Assembly: GCA_019695185.1 (NCBI GenBank)
Contig: JAIBAN010000023.1
Coordinates: forward strand, 25,909-89,908
DNA: 64,000 nt
Direction of reading: 5' to 3'
Source: Blastocatellia bacterium
GTDB lineage: Bacteria > Acidobacteriota > Blastocatellia > Chloracidobacteriales > Chloracidobacteriaceae
The notes under the pieces were generated by a model, which was given only the letters and a program-made list of their open reading frames with translations, was not told the origin of the DNA and ran no database searches. Below are positions 26,193 through 34,346 of the stretch, piece by piece. The translations under genes and the position numbers were made by a program. The stretch's first letter is position 1. Every line of letters starts with the position of its first letter.

Positions 26193-27376
26193 GTCAAGCT
26201 GGAGCACATAGTTCATCAAAATTCACGACCTCGTTCGCCAATATCGCGCTTGGACTCGGCGTGCTGGGGTTGCTTGGCTGTGCAGCCGGTTTTGTGACGG
26301 ACCGGGCCGGTTTTATGTCCTCGTACTTGATTGGGTTTTTGTGGATGGCAGCCATTCCTTTGGGCAGCCTCTGCTGGCTCCAGATTCAGTATTTGAGCGG
26401 TGGTAAATGGGGACTCATCGGACGGCGTCACTTTGAAGCAGCCGTCAAAACCCTGCCAATTGTGGGATTGCTGTTCATTCCCGTCATTATTGGATTGCAC
26501 GACACCTTTGAATGGTCCCACGCGGACATCGTGGCCAAGGACCCGATTTTGCGCAACAAGGCCAAATATCTGGATCCTACGTTTTTTATCATCCGCTATG
26601 TGGTGTATTTCGGCCTCTGGTCGCTGTTTGCTTTCGCACTCAATGCCTGGGCCCGCAAACAGGACCAACTCAAGGATATGCGCCTGAAGCCGCTGATGCA
26701 CAATTTCAGCGGGTTGGGGCTGATGATGATGGCGTTGACGCTGACCTTTGCCTCCACCGACTGGATCATGTCGGTTGAGCCTCATTGGTTTTCGACCATG
26801 CTGCCGGTGATTTTTATGGCCACCTGCCTGCAAATGGGGATTTCCTGGTCGGTGGTGGTATTCAAAAATCTGAAGGATACCGAGCCCTACAAGAGCTCGC
26901 TCAAGAAAAACCAGCTCCATGACTATGGCAATCTGCTGCTGGCGATGACCATGTTCTGGACCTACTGCTCGTTTTCACAGCTTTTGATTACCTGGTCGGG
27001 CAACCTCCGGGAAGAAACCCCGTGGTACCTGAAACGACTTCACGGCGGTTACGAATGGGTCGCCCTGGCGCTGGTGGCGCTGCACTTCTTTGTCCCGTTC
27101 TTTGCACTGCTGATGAAGCCAATCAAACGCGACGCCAACAAACTGGTGTGGGTGGCGATGTGGCAAATGGCCTTTTGCTGGGTTGATTTCTTCTGGCTGA
27201 TTAAGCCGGCCTTTACCGGCCATGGCAGTCACTCCGAACTGCACTTTTCCTTGTGGGATTTTGCGGCCCCGATTGGTTTGATGGGGCTGTGGATCTGGCT
27301 TTACCTGGGCAACCTCAAGAAGAACCCGCTGTTGCCGGAGTACGACACCTATCTGGAGGATTTGCATCATGGGTAA
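26189..27376 (+). CDS. actF: alternative complex III membrane subunit ActF (NrfD/PsrC-like)
   Basis: A 395-residue membrane protein, the second PsrC-like subunit of ACIII, with about ten hydrophobic helices. Marks are WMAAIPLGSLCWLQIQYLSGG near residue 50, FASTDWIMSVEPHWFSTM and LRLDVHFFVPF-like helix text near the end (LVALHFFVPFFALL). GGAGGAG lies 8 bp before the ATG and the start overlaps actE by 4 bp. The product pairs with ActC to hold the membrane part of the complex. The 3' end overlaps the next small gene by 8 bp. Confidence 0.92.
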   Translation: MSQAGAHSSSKFTTSFANIALGLGVLGLLGCAAGFVTDRAGFMSSYLIGFLWMAAIPLGSLCWLQIQYLSGGKWGLIGRRHFEAAVKTLPIVGLLFIPVIIGLHDTFEWSHADIVAKDPILRNKAKYLDPTFFIIRYVVYFGLWSLFAFALNAWARKQDQLKDMRLKPLMHNFSGLGLMMMALTLTFASTDWIMSVEPHWFSTMLPVIFMATCLQMGISWSVVVFKNLKDTEPYKSSLKKNQLHDYGNLLLAMTMFWTYCSFSQLLITWSGNLREETPWYLKRLHGGYEWVALALVALHFFVPFFALLMKPIKRDANKLVWVAMWQMAFCWVDFFWLIKPAFTGHGSHSELHFSLWDFAAPIGLMGLWIWLYLGNLKKNPLLPEYDTYLEDLHHG

Positions 27377-27983
27377 GACGCATCACGAAGAGCACCATGA
27401 CGACATGAAAAACCCGGAAGTGAATTACGAGGTCCGGGATACCGACATCAAGTCGGTGTATTACGTGACCTTTATCTTTGTCGCGTTTGCCGCCATCGGG
27501 CCGTTTATTCTGTATGGTTTCTGGTGGATGTTCATGGCTTTTGTCCAGAAGACGGATTCGACAGTACCCCAAACCGGTCGTGACACCAAAGAAATGCGTC
27601 GCCTTGATACCGAGCCGATTTTGCAAGGGGTGGCACGTCCCCATACACCGGAAGCAAAACTGAATCCGGATGAAGATATGGGTATCTGGTCCGATAAGGA
27701 AGAGGCATATCTGAAATCCTACGGCCCAGCCAAACAGGGAAATGGGGCTTATCGGATTCCCATTGAAAAAGCGATGGAAAAAATGCTTGAAAAAGGATAC
27801 CCGGTGAAGGTCGCAACCGTCGGCCAACCGGCAACGGGTGAGGGTGGCAGTGCAGCGCCGCCAGCCCCGGCGGCAACCCCGGCACCTGCTGCCCCGGCTG
27901 CGGCTCCGACCACTCCGACCACTCCGGCAGGGAAACCTGAAGAGAAAAAGCCGGAAGTTGCAAAACCAGCAGCCGGACACTAA
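27369..27983 (+). CDS. single-helix membrane protein of the ACIII/oxidase locus, unknown function
   Basis: A 204-residue protein with a His-rich start (HHEEHHDD), one membrane helix near 36-58 (VTFIFVAFAAIGPFILYGFWW), a periplasmic part with EEAYLKSYG and GAYRIPIEKAMEKMLEKGYPV, and a 50-residue Ala/Pro/Thr/Lys tail. The SYG...RIPIxxAM pattern recurs, as I recall, in unnamed proteins beside oxidase genes in Acidobacteriota. It overlaps actF by 8 bp behind GGAGG, so it is made with ACIII and may be an ActG-like accessory subunit or link ACIII to the caa3 oxidase. The CoxB protein ends in a similar Pro/Ala/Lys tail. Function is not known. Confidence 0.75.
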   Translation: MGKTHHEEHHDDMKNPEVNYEVRDTDIKSVYYVTFIFVAFAAIGPFILYGFWWMFMAFVQKTDSTVPQTGRDTKEMRRLDTEPILQGVARPHTPEAKLNPDEDMGIWSDKEEAYLKSYGPAKQGNGAYRIPIEKAMEKMLEKGYPVKVATVGQPATGEGGSAAPPAPAATPAPAAPAAAPTTPTTPAGKPEEKKPEVAKPAAGH

Positions 27984-27988
27984 ACACA

Positions 27989-28132
27989 TAATTGAGAATG
28001 GAGCATTGAGAATTGAGACTGAATGCGAGGCTTTGAGGGAACCTGGCTCGGCAGGCGGTGCAACCGCCACATAGATGAAAAACAGCAAACATTCATGCTC
28101 AATTCTCAATGCTCAATTCTCAATTCTCAATT
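27989..28132. repeat. mirrored heptamer array (GAATTGA, degenerate)
   Basis: The left arm AATTGAGAATGGAGCATTGAGAATTGAGAC is mirrored by TGCTCAATTCTCAATGCTCAATTCTCAATTCTCAATT (28096-28132), with about 76 bp between. The substitutions in the units (AATGGAGCATTG) partly match between the arms. It ends 9 bp before the sco start. Confidence 0.85.
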
Positions 28133-28141
28133 AGGAAGTTT

Positions 28142-29017
28142 ATGAAGTACAACCTAAGAGCAGTGGTTTTGGCTCTTGTCTGGTGGCTGGCCGTGACGGT
28201 TTCAGTCGGGGCACAAAATCCTCCAGCCCAGTCGTTTGAGGGGGGCAACCCAACTTCAGGCATAACCCGTGACGCACAGGCAGTTCTGGAAAAAGTCGGA
28301 ATTGACCAGCACCTGAACGAACAGATTCCGCTCGACACTGAGTTCTTTGACCAAAATGGATACCGGGTCCAGTTACGACAGTATTTCGGGAAAAAGCCGG
28401 TCATTCTGGCTCCGGTTTATTATGCTTGTCCCAGTTTGTGCAATCAGGTATTGAACGGCGTGATGGGCAGTGCCATTCAAATGCCGGAATCTGCCGGGAA
28501 GGATTTTATTGTGCTGGTGGTCAGTTTTGACCCCCGCGAAAAACCGGAACTGGCATTTGGGAAGCGGCAGGCATATCTGAACCGATATAGCCGTCCCGGA
28601 TCCGATAGCGGCTGGCAATTTCTGACGGGAACCGAAGCCAGCATTCAAAAATTGATGGGTTCCGTGGGGTTTCGCTATGCCTGGGATGACCGGACCAAGC
28701 AATTTGCCCATTCCAGCGCGATCATGGTGCTGACACCAGAGGGGCGTCTGTCACAGTATCTGTACGGGGTGGAATATCCGCCCAAAATGGTAAGCTCGGC
28801 CCTTTCGGTGGCCGGTTCAAATCATATCGGCAAGCCCGCCGATCAAATTTTGCTCTACTGTTTTCACTATGACCCGGCGACCGGGAAATATTCGGTCATT
28901 GCGGTGCGGGTCGTGCAGCTCTGCGGGCTGTTGACCCTGGTGGGGCTTGGCACGTTACTTTTCTTTTTGTTTCGGTCTGAACGCAGGGACCGGAAACTGA
29001 CGGAACAGCGAGGTTAG
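28142..29017 (+). CDS. sco: SCO1/SenC-family copper chaperone for cytochrome oxidase
   Basis: A 291-residue membrane-bound protein. The N-terminal helix or signal is VVLALVWWLAVTVSVGA, the copper motif C96-P-S-L-C100 follows a YYACPSLC strand, and the distal His is in AHSSAIMVLTPEG. A C-terminal helix (LLTLVGLGTLLFFLF) adds a second anchor. SCO proteins deliver copper to, or keep reduced, the CuA site of subunit II, whose gene follows. The ATG at 28142 was chosen because AGGAAG lies 5 bp upstream; an ATG 11 codons earlier lies inside the repeat array. Confidence 0.9.
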   Translation: MKYNLRAVVLALVWWLAVTVSVGAQNPPAQSFEGGNPTSGITRDAQAVLEKVGIDQHLNEQIPLDTEFFDQNGYRVQLRQYFGKKPVILAPVYYACPSLCNQVLNGVMGSAIQMPESAGKDFIVLVVSFDPREKPELAFGKRQAYLNRYSRPGSDSGWQFLTGTEASIQKLMGSVGFRYAWDDRTKQFAHSSAIMVLTPEGRLSQYLYGVEYPPKMVSSALSVAGSNHIGKPADQILLYCFHYDPATGKYSVIAVRVVQLCGLLTLVGLGTLLFFLFRSERRDRKLTEQRG

Positions 29018-29019
29018 CC

Positions 29020-30153
29020 GTGATTTTCGTACCACAACTCTTCCCTGAGCAGGCTTCGACGGGTGCAGTTTGGATCGACTATTTTTACTTTTTCATGCTC
29101 GCATTGTGCGGCGGTGTTGGTCTCACGGTGACGGTTTTCATCACCCTTTTTGCCGTCAAATACCGGCGGCGTTATGACGACGAGATTCCGCCGGAATCAC
29201 ATGAAAGCAAATGGTTGGAATGGGGTTGGACGATCTTTCCGTTTGTAGCGTTTGTTCCGGTGTTCTTTTTTTCAACCGCCGTTTATTTCAAAAATGCCAC
29301 GCCACCGGCCAATGCCATGGAAATCTATGTGACCGGGCGACAGTGGATGTGGAAATTCCAACACCTGGATGGTCAGCGGGAAATCAACACGCTCCACGTG
29401 CCGGTCGGCAAGCCGATTAAGCTGGTGATGTCGTCGGAGGACGTGATTCACAGCTTTTTTGTCCCGGCCTTCCGTATCCACATGGACGTGGTTCCGAAAA
29501 AGACGACCACCACCTGGTTTGAAGCCACCAAGGCCGGCGAATACCACCTCTTCTGCTCCCAATATTGTGGAACCGAACACGCCAACATGATCGGAACGGT
29601 TTATGTCATGGAGCCGGCAGATTACGAAAAATGGCTGGCACAGGCTTCATTTGGCGGCATGGCCTTGCGGGGACAGAACCTCTTCAACAAATTGGCTTGT
29701 AATTCCTGCCATACGGGTGACGCCCAGGCTCGTGCCCCCTATTTGAGCAATATCTATGGGAAAACGATCCAAACCGACGCCGGTGAATGGGTCACTGTGG
29801 ACGAAAATTACATCCGCGAATCAATCTATAAGCCGAATGCCAAGATTGCGGCTGGATATGCCGGCATCATGCCGACGTATGAAGGCCAGCTTTCGGAAGA
29901 AGAGCTGCAAACGTTGATCGTGTATCTCAAAGCCATTGGCTCAGGGGTCCAACAAGCTCCCCCGATTTCAAATCCGCAGGGAGTTCAACCACAACCGGCT
30001 GGCAAGAATCCGGATGGAACCTTGCCCTTTAAGCCGGATTCAGCCAAGCCCGGTACCGCTGGCACCGAACCGGCCAAACAGCCGGAACCGGCCAAACCAG
30101 CCCCTGGTCAACCAGCACCGACGAACCCGGCCCCGGCCAAAACCGGAAAGTAA
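29020..30153 (+). CDS. coxB: cytochrome c oxidase subunit II with C-terminal cytochrome c (caa3 type)
   Basis: A 377-residue protein. Two helices (about 20-46 and 67-90) precede the cupredoxin domain with the complete CuA set H144, C179, C183, H187 and M190. A fused cytochrome c follows with C227-x2-C230-H231 and a Met in AGIMPTYEG, defining a caa3-type oxidase that takes electrons directly. The last 60 residues are a Pro/Ala/Lys tail without structure. The start is a GTG two bases after the sco stop. The fused heme fits electron supply from ActE of the neighbouring complex. Confidence 0.95.
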   Translation: MIFVPQLFPEQASTGAVWIDYFYFFMLALCGGVGLTVTVFITLFAVKYRRRYDDEIPPESHESKWLEWGWTIFPFVAFVPVFFFSTAVYFKNATPPANAMEIYVTGRQWMWKFQHLDGQREINTLHVPVGKPIKLVMSSEDVIHSFFVPAFRIHMDVVPKKTTTTWFEATKAGEYHLFCSQYCGTEHANMIGTVYVMEPADYEKWLAQASFGGMALRGQNLFNKLACNSCHTGDAQARAPYLSNIYGKTIQTDAGEWVTVDENYIRESIYKPNAKIAAGYAGIMPTYEGQLSEEELQTLIVYLKAIGSGVQQAPPISNPQGVQPQPAGKNPDGTLPFKPDSAKPGTAGTEPAKQPEPAKPAPGQPAPTNPAPAKTGK

Positions 30154-30154
30154 A

Positions 30155-30232
30155 ATGAGTTTTGAGTTTTGAGTTTTGAGTTGTCAAAGCCAAAGGTTTA
30201 TGAACGAAAAACTCGAAACTCTAAAACCCGGA
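30155..30232. repeat. mirrored heptamer array (TGAGTTT), weak right arm
   Basis: Three to four TGAGTTT units (30155-30181) follow the coxB stop. The right arm AACTCGAAACTCTAAAAC (30215-30232) is degenerate, with about 33 bp between. Confidence 0.75.
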
Positions 30233-30257
30233 CCCGAAAAAAGTTGGAAATGAAGCT

Positions 30258-31937
30258 ATGACACCAGAAAATGCGTTGCCGAAAGAACATTATTTGAACC
30301 ATGGCTACGGGTGGAAATCCTGGCTTTTGACAACCGATCACAAGCGGATTGCATGGTTGTATCTTGTTTCAATCACGTTGATGTTCTTCCTGGGCGGTTT
30401 TGCCGCCTTCCTGATCCGGTTGCAGCTTTTGACCCCACAGGGTGAAATTCTGCGGAACGACACCTACAACAAGATGTTCACCATGCATGGCGTGGTGATG
30501 ATCTTTTTCTTTTTGATTCCGTCCATACCGGCCACTTTGGGCAATTTCCTGGTGCCGTTGATGGTTGGGGCCAAAGACCTGGCGTTCCCGAAAATCAACC
30601 TGATCAGTTGGTACATCTTCATTATCGGGGCCTTGTACGTCCTGTGGATTATTCTCTCCGGCGGCTTGGAAACCGGCTGGACGTTCTATACCCCGTACAG
30701 TACCAGTTACAGTACATCCAATGTGACCGCCGCGACACTGGGAGTGTTTGTGCTGGGGTTCTCGTCCATTTTGACCGGGCTGAACTTTATTGTGACAATC
30801 CACAAAATGCGGGCTCCCGGCATGACCTGGTTCCGGATGCCGCTGCTGCTCTGGGCCTTGTATGCTACCAGTTTGATTCAGATTCTGGCCACGCCGGTGC
30901 TGGCCATTACCATGGTGCTGGTCGCGGTGGAACGCTTTGCCGGAGTTGGAATTTTTGACCCAGCGCTGGGCGGTGACCCGATTCTGTACCAGCACATGTT
31001 CTGGTTTTACTCGCATCCGGCGGTCTATATCATGATTTTGCCGGGGATGGGCGTCATCAGCGAAGTGATCTCCTGCTTTGCCCGGAAACGGGTCTTTGGC
31101 TACAAGTTTGTGGCGGTGTCATCCCTCATGATCGCCGTTTTCGGGTTTTTGGTCTGGGGCCATCACATGTATGTTTCGGGAATGTCCCCTTACGCCGGGA
31201 TGACGTTTTCGCTCATCAGCTACCTGGTGGCGGTTCCTTCTGCCGTGAAAACCTTCAACTGGACGGCGACCCTGTATAAAGGTTCGGTTTCCTACGATAC
31301 CCCGATGCTGTATGTGCTGGGGTTCCTGGGCCTCTTTATGGTGGGTGGTCTGACCGGACTCTTCCTGGCTTCGATGGGGCTTGACCAGCATTTGCATGAC
31401 ACCTATTTCGTAATTGCCCACTTCCATTTCATTATGGTGGGCGGAGCGGTCATGGCTTATTTTGCAGGCATTCACTTCTGGTGGCCCAAGATGACGGGGC
31501 GGATGTACCCGGAAGCCTGGGGCCGTCTGTCTGCCATGATTTTGTTCATAGGCTTCATTCTGACCTTCTTCCCACAGTTTATCCTCGGATATATGGGGAT
31601 GCCGCGCCGGTATTCGGTCTATGTTCCTGAGTTCCAAACCCTGAACGTGCTGTCCACCGCCGGGTCAACCATTCTGGCAGTCGGATATGTGATGCCGTTG
31701 GTTTACATGCTCTGGTCACTCAAATACGGCGAAATTGCACCGGCCAATCCGTGGCGGGCAAAGGGCCTGGAATGGGAAGCCACGGGTCCGATTCCGGCCT
31801 GGGACAATTTCCCGGTGACACCGACGGTAACTGAAGACGCCTACAATTATCCGCAACGTCCGGTAGCGGAAATCGAACGCGAACGCGCCGCTGGTCGGGC
31901 CGAAGGCCGGATGCCGGAATTGGCAAGCGGAGACTAA
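30258..31937 (+). CDS. coxA: cytochrome c oxidase subunit I (A-type heme-copper oxidase)
   Basis: A 559-residue, twelve-helix catalytic subunit. Ligands are visible: H77 (TMHGVVM) and H390 for low-spin heme, H388 for heme a3, and H253, H302 and H303 for CuB, with Y257 placed for the His-Tyr crosslink. The helix VI motif is Y251-S252-H253-P, i.e. no Glu; this YS form marks A2-type oxidases in which Tyr-Ser replaces the D-channel glutamate. It reduces oxygen to water and pumps protons. The spacing GGAAATGAAGCT before the ATG is acceptable for initiation. Confidence 0.96.
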   Translation: MTPENALPKEHYLNHGYGWKSWLLTTDHKRIAWLYLVSITLMFFLGGFAAFLIRLQLLTPQGEILRNDTYNKMFTMHGVVMIFFFLIPSIPATLGNFLVPLMVGAKDLAFPKINLISWYIFIIGALYVLWIILSGGLETGWTFYTPYSTSYSTSNVTAATLGVFVLGFSSILTGLNFIVTIHKMRAPGMTWFRMPLLLWALYATSLIQILATPVLAITMVLVAVERFAGVGIFDPALGGDPILYQHMFWFYSHPAVYIMILPGMGVISEVISCFARKRVFGYKFVAVSSLMIAVFGFLVWGHHMYVSGMSPYAGMTFSLISYLVAVPSAVKTFNWTATLYKGSVSYDTPMLYVLGFLGLFMVGGLTGLFLASMGLDQHLHDTYFVIAHFHFIMVGGAVMAYFAGIHFWWPKMTGRMYPEAWGRLSAMILFIGFILTFFPQFILGYMGMPRRYSVYVPEFQTLNVLSTAGSTILAVGYVMPLVYMLWSLKYGEIAPANPWRAKGLEWEATGPIPAWDNFPVTPTVTEDAYNYPQRPVAEIERERAAGRAEGRMPELASGD

Positions 31938-31942
31938 AAAAC

Positions 31943-32080
31943 AGGGGCTAGGGGTTAGGGTCTAGGGTTCAGGTGTTTTTTGCTGTGAGTTCTGGATTTC
32001 GAAAAAGAACAGTTGCGGAATGCTGTGAATTGTTTTTTACCCTAGACCCTAGACCCTAGACCCTAGACCCTGAACCTGGG
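31943..32080. repeat. mirrored heptamer array (GGGTCTA)
   Basis: A degenerate left arm GGGGCTAGGGGTTAGGGTCTAGGGTTCAGG is mirrored by CCTAGACCCTAGACCCTAGACCCTAGACCCTGAACCTGG (32041-32080). The right arm is longer and more regular. The GGTTCAGG end is shared by both arms. Confidence 0.88.
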
Positions 32081-32108
32081 GTTTGAAAGAAAAACAGGAG
32101 AAAAAAAC

Positions 32109-32795
32109 GTGTCAGCACATGCTCATAATCCTGCCGTTTTGCACCATTTCGCCGATGCTGAACAGCAAAAGGAAAGCGCTACACTGGGAATGTGGCTGTT
32201 TCTGGCGACTGAAGTGTTGCTCTTTGCCGGTTTGTTTTTGGTGTACACCCTTTTTCGGTGGAAAGTGCCCTATGTATGGGTCAAAGAAAGCTATTTGCTG
32301 GGGATTACCTTGGGGGGCATCAATACGGCTGTTCTGATTTGCAGCTCGTTGACGATGGCTTTGGGCGTCCATGCTGCTCAGGAAGGCAAGAAAAAGGCTC
32401 TGATTGGCTGGTTGTTGGCCACGATGTTGTTGGGGGCCACCTTTTTGGGGGTCAAAGCAATTGAGTATCACGAACACTGGGAACACCATAAGGTTCCGGG
32501 ACTGAATTTTACTTACACGGTTCCGTATGACAATGCCCATCCTTACAAGGTTCCGGAACAACAGGTTTTCCACTTCCTGTATTTTTGCATGACGGGAATT
32601 CACGGCTTGCATATGGTGGCCGGATTGAGCATCCTGACTGTGATTGCCATCATGGCATATCGGGATAAGTTCTCAACCACCTACTATACCCCGGTGGAAA
32701 TGGCAGGGCTATACTGGCACTTTGTGGACATTGTCTGGGTGTTTTTGTTCCCGTTGCTGTATCTGACCGGAAATCACTATACCGGCGGGCACTGA
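32109..32795 (+). CDS. coxC: cytochrome c oxidase subunit III
   Basis: A 228-residue protein with about five to six helices. Family marks are LGMWLFLATEVLLFAGLFLVY near residue 22, GTHGLHM-like text (MTGIHGLHMVAGL) and YWHFVDIVWVFLFPLLYL at the end. It supports subunit I and holds lipid near the proton entry. The start is a GTG with AGGAG 9 bp upstream. Located between coxA and coxD, with mirrored arrays on both sides. Confidence 0.93.
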   Translation: MSAHAHNPAVLHHFADAEQQKESATLGMWLFLATEVLLFAGLFLVYTLFRWKVPYVWVKESYLLGITLGGINTAVLICSSLTMALGVHAAQEGKKKALIGWLLATMLLGATFLGVKAIEYHEHWEHHKVPGLNFTYTVPYDNAHPYKVPEQQVFHFLYFCMTGIHGLHMVAGLSILTVIAIMAYRDKFSTTYYTPVEMAGLYWHFVDIVWVFLFPLLYLTGNHYTGGH

Positions 32796-32801
32796 ATCTT
32801 A

Positions 32802-32947
32802 GAGTCCAGGGTCCAGGGTCCAGGGTCTAGGGGTAAAAAACCTTACTTGATTCGAATCCTGTCTGGAATGGCTTAAAGCAAAAATCAGAAATCTTAGACC
32901 CTGAACCCTGAACCCTGAACCCTGAACCCTGAACCCTGAACCCTGAA
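32802..32947. repeat. mirrored heptamer array (GGTCCAG left, TGAACCC right)
   Basis: The left arm is AGTCCAGGGTCCAGGGTCCAGGGTCTAGGGG. The right arm is TTAGACCCTGAACCCTGAACCC... with seven TGAACCC-type units (32893-32947). Here the arms differ by one base per unit (GGTCCAG against GGTTCAG), which would pair as G-U in RNA. Confidence 0.88.
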
Positions 32948-32957
32948 GGATTACGCT

Positions 32958-33248
32958 ATGTCGAGCGCACATCATGTTGTCCCCTTGCGGATTTACTTTA
33001 CCATTTTCTTTTTGCTGATTGTTTTGACCGGGTTCACCGTCTTTATTTCCAAATTTGATTTTGGAGTCATGAACCTGCCGGTTGCACTTTCCATTGCAAT
33101 CGTCAAAGCAACTTTGATCATGCTCTTTTTCATGCATGTCAAATACAGCTCCCGCTTGACACAATTGTTTGTGTTATCGGGGTTTTTCTTCATGGGCATT
33201 TTGTTTTTCTTCACGTTCTGCGATTACCTGACCCGAGCGTGGAACTGA
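32958..33248 (+). CDS. coxD: cytochrome c oxidase subunit IV (prokaryotic)
   Basis: A 96-residue protein with three helices: YFTIFFLLIVLTGFTVFI, VALSIAIVKATLIMLFFMHV and LFVLSGFFFMGILFFFTF. The KATLIMLFFMHVKYS motif is the hallmark of the bacterial subunit IV family. It stabilises the oxidase. AAGGA lies 7 bp before the ATG. It ends 19 bp before the heme O synthase start. Confidence 0.88.
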   Translation: MSSAHHVVPLRIYFTIFFLLIVLTGFTVFISKFDFGVMNLPVALSIAIVKATLIMLFFMHVKYSSRLTQLFVLSGFFFMGILFFFTFCDYLTRAWN

Positions 33249-33267
33249 GTTGTTGTGGAAGTACCGA

Positions 33268-34191
33268 ATGACTGAAAGAGTTGCCGTTGTTGTACAACCC
33301 GAATTGAAGCCGGTGCCAAAGATTGGTTCTGCCCCAGGGGGCATTGTGCGGGCACTGGTGGAATTGACAAAACCACGCATTACGGCGGAAGTATTGATGA
33401 TTTCCGCATTCGGTTTTTTCCTGGGCTTGGAAGGCAAATTCGAAACCACCACATTTGTCCATACCTTGCTGGCCACTGCGTTGCTTTCCTCCGGAATTTC
33501 GACCCTCAATCAATTTTTGGAACGTGACTCGGACCGGTTGATGCGCCGCACATCTGGCCGCCCGCTGCCTGCCGGTAAGCTGCCGGCCTGGACCGCTTTT
33601 CTTTTTGGGGTATTGCTGTTGGTGGCAGCAGAGGTCTATTACGTGGTGGCCATCAACCACTTAACGGCATGGTTGGGGCTGTTTACGGCTGCGAGCTACG
33701 TGGGGTTGTATACCCCGCTCAAACGGAAAACCACCCTTTCCACTTTTATCGGCTCTTTTCCAGGAGCCATGCCTCCCCTGGTTGGCTGGGCCGCCGCCGC
33801 GGGGCATATCCCGCTTGAAGCCTGGGTGCTCTTTGCCATTATGTTCCTGTGGCAGTATCCACATTTTCTGGCCATTGCCTGGATGTACCGCGAAGATTAC
33901 AGCCGGGCTGACATCAAAATGCTGCCGGTGGTGGAACCGGACGGGCGTAAAACCAAATTCCAGATTTTGCTGACCACGTTTATTTTGCTTCCGCTCAGTT
34001 TTGCCCCTGCAATGCTGGGAGTGGCTGGAACTCTCTATATCCTGGCCGCCGTGGTGTTGGGAGCATATTTTTTACGGAGTGTGTTGACACTCTATAAAAC
34101 CAGTTCCGGTCAGGATGCCCGCCGTGTGATGAAAGCCTCAATCGTCTACATCACCATGCTGTTTTTGGTCATGGTGCTGGATAAAAGCTAA
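33268..34191 (+). CDS. ctaB: protoheme IX farnesyltransferase (heme O synthase)
   Basis: A 307-residue UbiA-family prenyltransferase with about nine helices. The first polyprenyl-diphosphate motif is NQFLERDSDRLMRRT, the second YREDYSRADIKMLP. It attaches farnesyl to heme b to give heme O, the precursor of heme A for CoxA. The ATG at 33268 was preferred, with GGAAG 6 bp upstream; a TTG six codons earlier is open but unlikely. Marks such as GRPLPAGKL and WQYPHFLAIAWMY are CtaB/CyoE signatures. Confidence 0.93.
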   Translation: MTERVAVVVQPELKPVPKIGSAPGGIVRALVELTKPRITAEVLMISAFGFFLGLEGKFETTTFVHTLLATALLSSGISTLNQFLERDSDRLMRRTSGRPLPAGKLPAWTAFLFGVLLLVAAEVYYVVAINHLTAWLGLFTAASYVGLYTPLKRKTTLSTFIGSFPGAMPPLVGWAAAAGHIPLEAWVLFAIMFLWQYPHFLAIAWMYREDYSRADIKMLPVVEPDGRKTKFQILLTTFILLPLSFAPAMLGVAGTLYILAAVVLGAYFLRSVLTLYKTSSGQDARRVMKASIVYITMLFLVMVLDKS

Positions 34192-34196
34192 AGCTT

Positions 34197-34345
34197 TTGA
34201 ATTGAGAATTGAGAATTGAGAATTGAGAATTGCAAAATTTTCCAATTCTCAGCCCAATCGAAGAGGATGTCCTGAAACATTTCCCAAACTGGTTTCAAGA
34301 TAAATAATTCTCAATTCTCAATTCTCAATTCTCAATTCTCAATTC
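34197..34345. repeat. mirrored heptamer array (GAATTGA)
   Basis: Five GAATTGA units (34197-34232), about 72 bp, then six TCAATTC units (34305-34345). The right arm runs directly into the ctaA start codon, leaving no room for a Shine-Dalgarno. Confidence 0.93.
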
Positions 34346-34346
34346 T

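Noticed and set aside
28109..28141. Upstream start for the sco gene
   Set aside because: The extra 11 codons lie in the mirrored repeat arm, and the ATG at 28142 has its own AGGAAG and gives a proper signal helix.
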